Source of the DNA: a virus
Virus record (IMG/VR): IMGVR_UViG_3300027782_000027
Coordinates: 124,001-188,000 of that record
DNA length: 64,000 nucleotides
Strand: one strand, 5' to 3'
The position numbers and the translations under genes are program-made. Numbering within the stretch: position 1 is the first letter of the stretch; each line of letters starts with the position of its first letter. Of the stretch, positions 47,701 through 56,700 are shown one piece after another. The notes below the pieces were generated by a model that saw nothing but the letters and a program-made list of their open reading frames with translations, made no database searches and was not told the DNA's origin.

Positions 47701-50700
47701 GGAAGTTCTGGTTCTGCCGGTACAAGTGGAAGTGTAGGAACAAGTGGTACTTCAGGTTCATCTGGCTCAAGTGGAAGTTCAGGTTCAACAGGTAGTTCAG
47801 GTACTAGCGGAACATCTGGAACAAGTGGTTCATCAGGTTCTAGCGGTAGCGCTGGAAGCTCAGGAACGTCAGGTTCTAGCGGTAGCACAGGTTCAAGTGG
47901 TTCTACTGGCACGTCAGGTTCTTCAGGAACAAGTGGTTCTGTAGGTACAAGCGGAACATCTGGTTCCTCAGGAAGTGTAGGTACTTCAGGTACTAGTGGA
48001 AGCTCAGGAAGTGTAGGAACATCTGGTTCAAGTGGTACTACTGGTACCTCAGGAACATCAGGTAGTTCAGGTTCATCTGGTAGTGTTGGTACATCAGGAA
48101 CTTCGGGTACTAGCGGAACATCAGGTTCTAGCGGTTCGTCAGGAAATAGTGGAAGTTCAGGTACAAGTGGAACATCGGGTTCAACTGGGTCTTCAGGCTC
48201 AAGTGGTAGTTCGGGAAGTGTTGGTACATCAGGAAGTAGTGGTTCTTCAGGTTCTAGTGGTAGTACTGGAAGCTCAGGAAGTACAGGTACATCGGGTTCA
48301 AGTGGAACTTCAGGTTCTTCAGGTACTAGCGGAACATCGGGAACTAGTGGAAGTTCAGGAAGTGTAGGTACTTCAGGTACATCAGGAAGTTCTGGTTCAG
48401 TAGGAACATCGGGTACTAGTGGTAGTTCTGGTTCAGTAGGAACATCGGGAACTAGTGGTAGTTCTGGTTCGTCTGGTTCAGTTGGTACTAGCGGTTCTTC
48501 AGGAAGTGTTGGAACTAGTGGAACATCAGGTAGTTCAGGTTCAAGTGGTTCTAGCGGAGTATCAGGTTCATCGGGTTCTAGTGGTATTAGTGGAAGTTCA
48601 GGTACTTCAGGTACTAGTGGAACTTCAGGTTCAAGTGGTTCTACTGGTACGTCAGGTTCTAGCGGAAGTGCTGGAAGCTCAGGAAATAGTGGGACATCAG
48701 GTTCTTCAGGTAGTGTTGGAACATCTGGTACTAGCGGTTCGTCAGGTAGTGTAGGGACTAGCGGAACATCTGGTTCAAGTGGTAGTTCAGGAAATAGTGG
48801 AACATCAGGAACTAGTGGCTCATCGGGTAGTGTAGGAACATCAGGAACAAGTGGTACGTCAGGTAGTTCTGGTTCAAGTGGTAGTTCAGGAAGTGTAGGT
48901 ACTTCAGGTACTAGTGGTAGTTCAGGAAGTGTAGGAACATCTGGTTCAAGTGGCTCTACTGGTACGTCAGGTTCTAGCGGAAGTGCTGGAAGCTCAGGAA
49001 ATAGTGGAACATCTGGAACAAGTGGCAGTTCAGGTTCTTCTGGTTCAAGTGGTAGTACTGGTACGTCAGGTAGTTCGGGAAGTACAGGAACATCTGGCTC
49101 TTCAGGAAGTGTTGGTACATCAGGAACTAGTGGAACTAGTGGAACTTCAGGTAGTTCTGGTTCAGTAGGAACTTCAGGTACTAGTGGTAGCGTAGGAACA
49201 TCGGGTACATCAGGTAGTTCTGGTTCATCGGGAAGCAGTGGTTCTTCAGGTTCTAGCGGTAGTGCTGGAAGTTCAGGAACTAGTGGGTCTACAGGTTCAA
49301 GTGGAAGTAGTGGTTCTTCAGGAAGTGTTGGAACAAGTGGTTCTAGCGGAAGTACTGGTACATCAGGTAGTTCAGGAAGTGTTGGTACAAGTGGTTCTTC
49401 AGGAAGTACTGGAACATCAGGAACAAGTGGTAGTTCAGGTTCTGTGGGTACATCAGGTACTAGCGGTACGAGCGGAAGTTCTGGTTCAAGTGGAACTTCT
49501 GGTTCTTCGGGAAGTACTGGTACATCTGGTTCATCGGGTAGTGTAGGTACTTCAGGAACAAGTGGTTCATCTGGAAGTACGGGTACATCAGGTAGTGCTG
49601 GTTCTTCTGGCTCAAGTGGTAGTTCAGGTTCTTCAGGAAGTTCTGGAAGCGTTGGTACATCTGGAACTAGTGGTTCTTCAGGAAGTACAGGCACAAGTGG
49701 TACATCAGGTAGTTCAGGGTCAAGTGGAACTGGAGGTTCGTCAGGTTCAAGTGGAAGCACCGGAACCTCAGGAACATCAGGAAGTGTTGGAACATCAGGA
49801 ACGTCTGGTTCTTCAGGAAGTGTTGGTACGAGTGGAACATCGGGTTCATCAGGTAGTGTTGGAACATCTGGTTCTTCAGGTTCATCAGGAACAAGTGGAA
49901 CATCAGGTAGTTCTGGCTCTGTAGGTACTAGTGGTACATCAGGGTCTTCAGGAAGTGTGGGAACAAGTGGGACTAGCGGTACATCAGGAACTTCTGGTTC
50001 ATCAGGAAGTGTGGGAACTAGCGGTAGTTCGGGTAGTGTAGGTACTTCAGGAACTAGCGGTACATCAGGTTCTAGTGGAAGCGTTGGTACATCAGGTACG
50101 AGCGGTTCTTCAGGAAGTTATGGTTCAAGTGGTAGTTCAGGAAGCACAGGTACAAGTGGAACATCTGGTTCTTCAGGTACGACAGGTAGTTCGGGGAGTA
50201 GTGGTAGTTCAGGTTCTTCGGGTAGTGTTGGTACTTCAGGAAGTAGTGGTTCAAGTGGAACATCAGGGTATAGCGGAAGTAGTGGTAGTTCTGGCTCATC
50301 AGGAAGTGCTGGTACTTCAGGGGTTAACGGAAGTTCTGGAACATCAGGAAGTAGTGGTTCATCTGGGTCTTCAGGTTCTAGCGGTTCATCAGGAACGTCT
50401 GGCTCAAGCGGAAGTACTGGTTCATCTGGTTCATCTGGTTCATCTGGAAGTACGGGAACATCAGGGTCTAGCGGTTCAACAGGTACAAGTGGTACATCGG
50501 GTAGTGTAGGTACATCAGGTTCATCGGGAAGTTCTGGCTCATCAGGTTCTAGTGGAAGTGTTGGTACTTCTGGAACAAGTGGTTCTTCGGGAAGTACTGG
50601 TTCATCAGGTAGTTCAGGAACATCAGGAAGTACAGGTACATCAGGAACAAGTGGTAGTTCAGGTTCTGTGGGTACATCAGGTACCAGCGGTACGAGTGGA

Positions 50701-53700
50701 AGTTCTGGTTCTTCGGGAAGTAGTGGAACATCAGGAAGTTCTGGAAGCGTTGGTACATCAGGTACGAGCGGTTCTTCAGGAAGTTCTGGTTCATCAGGGA
50801 TATCTGGTTCAAGTGGTAGTTCAGGAAGCACAGGTACAAGTGGAACATCAGGTTCTTCAGGTAGTGTAGGAACTTCTGGTTCTTCAGGTAGTTCTGGTTC
50901 AGTAGGAACTTCAGGTACTAGTGGTACATCAGGAACATCGGGTTCATCGGGTAGCTCTGGCTCAACAGGCTCGTCAGGTAGTAGTGGAACTTCTGGTTCA
51001 TCAGGTTCAAGTGGTAGTGCTGGCTCATCTGGTAGTTCTGGAAGTACAGGAACATCAGGCACTAGCGGTAGTACTGGTTCAAGTGGTAGTAGTGGTACAT
51101 CAGGAAGTTCAGGTTCTTCGGGTTCTGTAGGTACATCAGGGACTGCGGGTACATCAGGAAGTACAGGTTCTAGTGGTAGTAGTGGTTCATCAGGTAGTGT
51201 GGGTACTTCAGGAACTAGTGGTTCGTCAGGTTCTAGCGGAAGCGCTGGAAGCTCAGGGACATCAGGTTCTTCAGGTACAAGTGGTACTTCGGGTTCTAGT
51301 GGTAGTACTGGAAGTTCAGGAACATCTGGCTCGTCAGGAAGTGTTGGTACATCAGGTTCTTCAGGAAGTACTGGAACTAGTGGCTCAAGTGGTAGTTCAG
51401 GAACCTCAGGTTCTTCTGGCTCAACAGGTTCAAGTGGTTCTTCAGGAAGTGCTGGTTCTAGTGGTAGTACAGGTTCATCAGGAACATCAGGGTCAAGTGG
51501 TTCGGTAGGTACTTCGGGGACTAGTGGAAGTTCAGGTAGTGTAGGAACATCTGGTTCAAGTGGGTCTTCAGGCTCTAGCGGAAGTGTTGGAACATCAGGT
51601 TCTAGCGGTTCTTCAGGAAGTTCTGGGTCATCAGGGTCTAGTGGAAGTGTTGGTACATCAGGTTCTTCGGGAAGTACTGGTACGTCAGGTTCAAGTGGTT
51701 CTACAGGAAGCTCTGGCTCAAGTGGTTCTACAGGAACTAGTGGAACTTCAGGTTCTTCAGGTAGTACAGGAACATCTGGTACGTCAGGTTCAAGCGGTAG
51801 TGTAGGTACATCAGGAACTAGTGGTAGTTCTGGTTCAGTTGGTACAAGTGGTACATCTGGCTCAAGTGGTAGTGTTGGTACATCTGGAACTTCGGGGTCA
51901 TCTGGAAGTGTTGGTACAAGCGGTTCTTCAGGAACTAGTGGGTCAAGTGGAAGTAGTGGTTCATCAGGTTCTACAGGAACTTCTGGTTCATCAGGAACAA
52001 GTGGTTCTTCAGGTAGTACAGGAACATCAGGTAGTGCTGGTTCTTCTGGCTCAAGTGGTAGTTCAGGTTCAAGTGGAAGTACTGGAACATCAGGTTCCTC
52101 AGGTTCAAGTGGTAGTACAGGTTCTTCAGGAAGTTCTGGAACGAGTGGTAGTTCAGGAACTAGTGGGTCTTCTGGTAATTCTGGTTCTTCAGGAACTAGC
52201 GGAACATCTGGAACAAGTGGTTCATCAGGTTCTAGCGGTAGCGCTGGAAGCTCAGGAACGTCAGGTTCTGTAGGTACGAGCGGAACATCAGGTTCTAGCG
52301 GTAGTACTGGTTCAAGTGGTTCGTCAGGTACTAGCGGAACTTCAGGTTCAAGTGGTTCATCTGGAAGTTCAGGGTCATCAGGAACATCTGGTTCTTCAGG
52401 TAGTACAGGTTCAAGTGGAACTAGTGGTTCTTCAGGAACATCTGGTACTAGCGGTAGTTCAGGAAGTTCTGGTTCATCGGGTAGTACAGGTACTTCAGGA
52501 AGCTCAGGCTCAAGCGGAACAAGTGGTTCTTCAGGGTCTAGCGGTTCATCGGGTTCTAGTGGAAGTTCAGGGTCATCTGGTAGTACAGGTTCAAGAGGGA
52601 CTAGCGGAACATCTGGAACAAGTGGTAGTTCAGGAACATCTGGTTCAAACGGTACATCAGGAAGTTCTGGTTCATCGGGTAGTAGTGGGAGTTCAGGTTC
52701 TGGTGGTACTTCAGGTTCATCAGGATTAAGTGGGGTTGATGGTACAAACGGTACTAGTGGTAGTTCAGGGACTAGTGGAACATCTGGTTCAAGTGGTTCA
52801 AGTGGTTCTTCAGGGTCTAGTGGTAGTGTAGGAACAAGCGGAACTTCTGGTTCTTCAGGAAGTAGTGGAAGTGCTGGGTCATCTGGTTCAAGTGGTTCGT
52901 CGGGTACATCAGGTGCTAATGGAAGCTCTGGTAGTTCAGGTTCAAGTGGTAGTTCAGGGACAAGTGGTTCGTCAGGTTCTAGCGGAAGTGCTGGAAGCTC
53001 AGGAAGTTCTGGTTCTGTTGGGACATCAGGTTCGTCAGGTACTTCAGGTTCAAGCGGTTCTTCAGGTAGTAGTGGCTCAAGTGGTAGTTCAGGAAGTTCT
53101 GGTTCTGCGGGTACTTCAGGTTCAAGTGGAAGTGCTGGAACTAGTGGTTCATCTGGTAGTTCAGGGTCTGCTGGTAGTTCAGGGTCAAGTGGAGTAACTG
53201 GTTCTTCAGGTACTAGCGGGTCTTCAGGAAGTTCTGGTAGTTCAGGTTCTAGTGGAAGTGTTGGAACTAGCGGTTCATCAGGTACAAGTGGTTCATCCGG
53301 CTCAAGTGGAAGTTCTGGTTCATCAGGAAGTTCTGGTTCAACAGGTTCATCAGGAAGTTCTGGTTCAACAGGTTCATCAGGAACAAGTGGTACGTCAGGT
53401 AGTAGCGGTTCTAGTGGTAGTACAGGGACTAGTGGTTCGTCAGGAAGTTCTGGCTCAGCTGGTACAAGCGGAAGTTCAGGTTCTACAGGTAGTAGTGGGT
53501 CTAGCGGAAGTGCGGGTTCTTCAGGAAGTGTAGGGACTAGTGGAACATCTGGTTCTAGTGGTAGTTCTGGTTCTAGTGGAAGTACGGGTAGTTCAGGTAC
53601 TAGCGGTAGTAGTGGTTCATCAGGAAGTTCTGGTTCCACAGGTTCTTCGGGAAGTAGTGGAACATCAGGTTCTGTAGGTTCATCAGGTACTAGTGGTTCT

Positions 53701-56700
53701 TCAGGTTCTAGTGGAAGTGCTGGAAGTTCAGGTTCAACTGGTACATCTGGTTCTTCAGGTTCAGTAGGAACAAGTGGAACTTCTGGTTCAAGTGGTAGTT
53801 CAGGTTCTTCAGGTTCAGTAGGAACAAGTGGAACTTCTGGTTCAAGTGGTAGTTCAGGTTCTTCTGGAACTAGTGGAAGTGTTGGTACAAGTGGTTCATC
53901 TGGAACATCAGGTTCTAGTGGTAGTTCAGGAAGTTCTGGTTCATCAGGAAGTTCGGGTTCCACAGGTTCTTCGGGAACATCAGGAAGTACTGGAAGTTCA
54001 GGGTCTAGTGGAAGTACTGGTAGTTCAGGGACTAGTGGTTCGTCAGGGTCTAGCGGAAGTTCAGGTACATCAGGTACTTCTGGTTCAAGTGGGTCTTCAG
54101 GTTCTAGTGGAAGTGTTGGAACATCAGGTACGAGCGGTTCGTCAGGTTCTAGTGGTAGCACTGGAAGCTCAGGAAGTGCGGGTACATCAGGTAGTTCAGG
54201 TTCTGTAGGTACAAGTGGTAGTTCTGGAAGCTCAGGAAGTTCTGGTTCATCAGGTTCTGCGGGAAGTGCTGGTACATCAGGAACATCAGGTTCATCGGGA
54301 AGTAGTGGTAGTTCAGGGTCATCTGGTTCAGCAGGTACATCAGGTGCTAATGGAAGTTCTGGTACTTCAGGAACATCTGGTTCTTCAGGTTCAAGTGGAA
54401 GTAGTGGTTCATCAGGAAGTGTGGGTACATCTGGTTCATCTGGTACATCTGGTACATCAGGAACATCTGGTTCAAGTGGCTCAGCAGGTTCTAGCGGAAG
54501 TGCTGGAAGCTCAGGAAGTAGCGGTTCATCTGGTACATCAGGAGCTAATGGAAGTAGTGGAACATCTGGTTCTTCAGGTTCAAGTGGTAGTAGTGGTAGT
54601 TCAGGTTCAGCTGGTTCTTCTGGAACATCAGGTTCTAGCGGAAGCTCAGGAAGTACTGGTTCATCTGGTTCTTCTGGTACTTCAGGAAGTAGTGGAAGTT
54701 CTGGAACATCAGGTTCAAGCGGTTCATCAGGTAGTTCAGGAAGTGTTGGAACAAGTGGAAGTTCTGGAACTTCAGGTTCAAGTGGTTCGTCAGGTTCTAG
54801 TGGTAGTGCTGGAAGCTCTGGTACGTCAGGTACTAGTGGTTCATCAGGAACTTCAGGTTCAAGTGGTTCGTCAGGTTCTAGTGGTAGTACTGGAAGCTCA
54901 GGAAGTACTGGTACAAGTGGAAGTTCTGGTTCATCAGGTAGTTCAGGAAGTGTTGGTACAAGTGGAAGTTCAGGTTCTGCCGGAACGTCTGGTTCATCAG
55001 GAAGTTCGGGTTCAAGCGGTAGTAGTGGAAGTTCAGGTTCTACTGGTTCAAGAGGAACATCAGGAACATCAGGTAGTAGTGGTACAAGTGGAACATCAGG
55101 TACTTCTGGTTCATCAGGTTCTAGCGGAAGTGCTGGTTCATCAGGTACATCGGGAGCTAACGGAAGTTCAGGTACAAGTGGTACTTCAGGAAGTAGTGGA
55201 AGTTCAGGGTCTAGCGGTAGTGCTGGAAGTTCAGGTTCTACTGGTACAAGTGGCTCTTCAGGAAGTTCTGGTACAAGTGGCTCTTCAGGAAGTTCTGGTT
55301 CATCGGGTAGTAGTGGAAGTGCGGGGTCATCTGGTTCATCAGGTACATCAGGTGCTAATGGAAGTTATGGTACTTCAGGTACTAGTGGAAGTTCAGGGTC
55401 TAGCGGTAGTGCTGGAAGTTCTGGTTCTGTAGGTACAAGTGGCTCATCAGGTTCTAGCGGAAGCGCTGGAAGTTCAGGAAGTACTGGCTCAAGTGGTAGT
55501 TCTGGTTCGTCAGGAACAAGTGGTGCTAATGGTAGTTCAGGAACGTCTGGTTCAAGTGGCTCATCTGGTTCTTCAGGAAGTAGTGGTAGTTCTGGTTCTG
55601 TTGGAACATCAGGTTCTAGCGGTTCATCAGGAAGTTCTGGTTCTTCAGGAAGTACAGGTTCAAGTGGAACATCAGGTACTTCTGGTTCGTCAGGTTCTAG
55701 CGGTTCATCAGGAAGTAGTGGTAGTGCAGGTTCTTCAGGAACATCAGGGGCTAACGGTTCTTCAGGTACAAGTGGTTCGTCAGGTTCTAGCGGTAGTACT
55801 GGAAGCTCAGGAAGTAGTGGTACATCGGGTGCTAATGGAAGCAGCGGAACATCAGGAAGTTCAGGGTCTAGTGGTTCTTCAGGAACTGCTGGCTCAAGTG
55901 GATTATCAGGAAACGACTCTTCTAACTCAGGTAGATGGAGATATAATGGAACAGGTACTACACCTGCAGCAACATTCTTTCAGACAGATAGTACAACAAT
56001 ATCTTCAATTACTAATGTCTATATAAACATTGATGATATAAATTCCACATCTTATGCTTCGTGGTTTTCTGGAATAGATACCATACAGGCTCTTGGTAAT
56101 ACTGTTTATTTACAAATCACACAAGTAGGTTCTAACAATATTATTGGTATATGGGATGTTGCAGGAATTACAGTAACCGGTAGTGTTTATAGATGGATAT
56201 TCAAAGGTAATATTGTTGCAAATGGAACTTTATCCAGTACAGAATATACAATATCATGGGTATTTAATGGTCTTAATGGTTCATCTGGTACGAGCGGAAG
56301 TTCTGGAACATCAGGTTCAAGCGGAAGTTCGGGCAGTTCAGGTTCGTCAGGTAATACTGGAAGTTCAGGAACATCAGGTTCATCAGGAACTAGCGGTTCA
56401 TCAGGTAGTGCTGGCTCAAGTGGAAGTTCAGGTAATACAGGTTCTTCGGGTACAAGTGGTAGTTCAGGGTCTTCAGGTAGTGTAGGTACATCTGGAACGA
56501 GTGGAACATCGGGTACTAGTGGAAGTTCAGGTTCATCAGGAAGTGCTGGTACGAGTGGAAGTTCAGGAACATCGGGTTCAAGTGGTAGTTCAGGTTCGTC
56601 AGGTAATACTGGAAGTTCAGGTTCTTCAGGAACATCAGGGTCCAGTGGTAGTTCAGGAAGTACAGGTTCTTCAGGTTCAAGTGGAACATCAGGAAGTTCA

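Larger units (their letters stand above)
45406..55908 (+). repeat. Gly-X-Y block 1, 1167 uninterrupted triplets
   Basis: The 9-base unit GGN-(Ser/Thr)-(Ser/Thr or Val/Ala/Asn) runs for 10,503 bases, exactly 1167 units, without loss of phase. Most units are GSS or GTS; minor units include GSV, GSA, GST, GSN, GAN, GSR, GVD and GLS. Serine codons switch between TCN and AGY, so the DNA is much less uniform than the protein. Confidence 0.95.

Noticed and set aside
45327-49760. A 1477-codon open frame on the minus strand rich in Pro, Glu, Leu and Val
   Set aside because: It is the mirror of the Gly-Ser-Thr codons of the giant fibre; those codons rarely give stops in that reverse frame. Its repeated LPEEPEVPL-like text follows the 9-base period of the sense gene, and there is no promoter or start context.
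50118-54161. A second long minus-strand open frame (1347 codons), and others at 56187-57428 and 58491-59039
   Set aside because: Same cause as the first: antisense shadows of the Gly-X-Y repeat.
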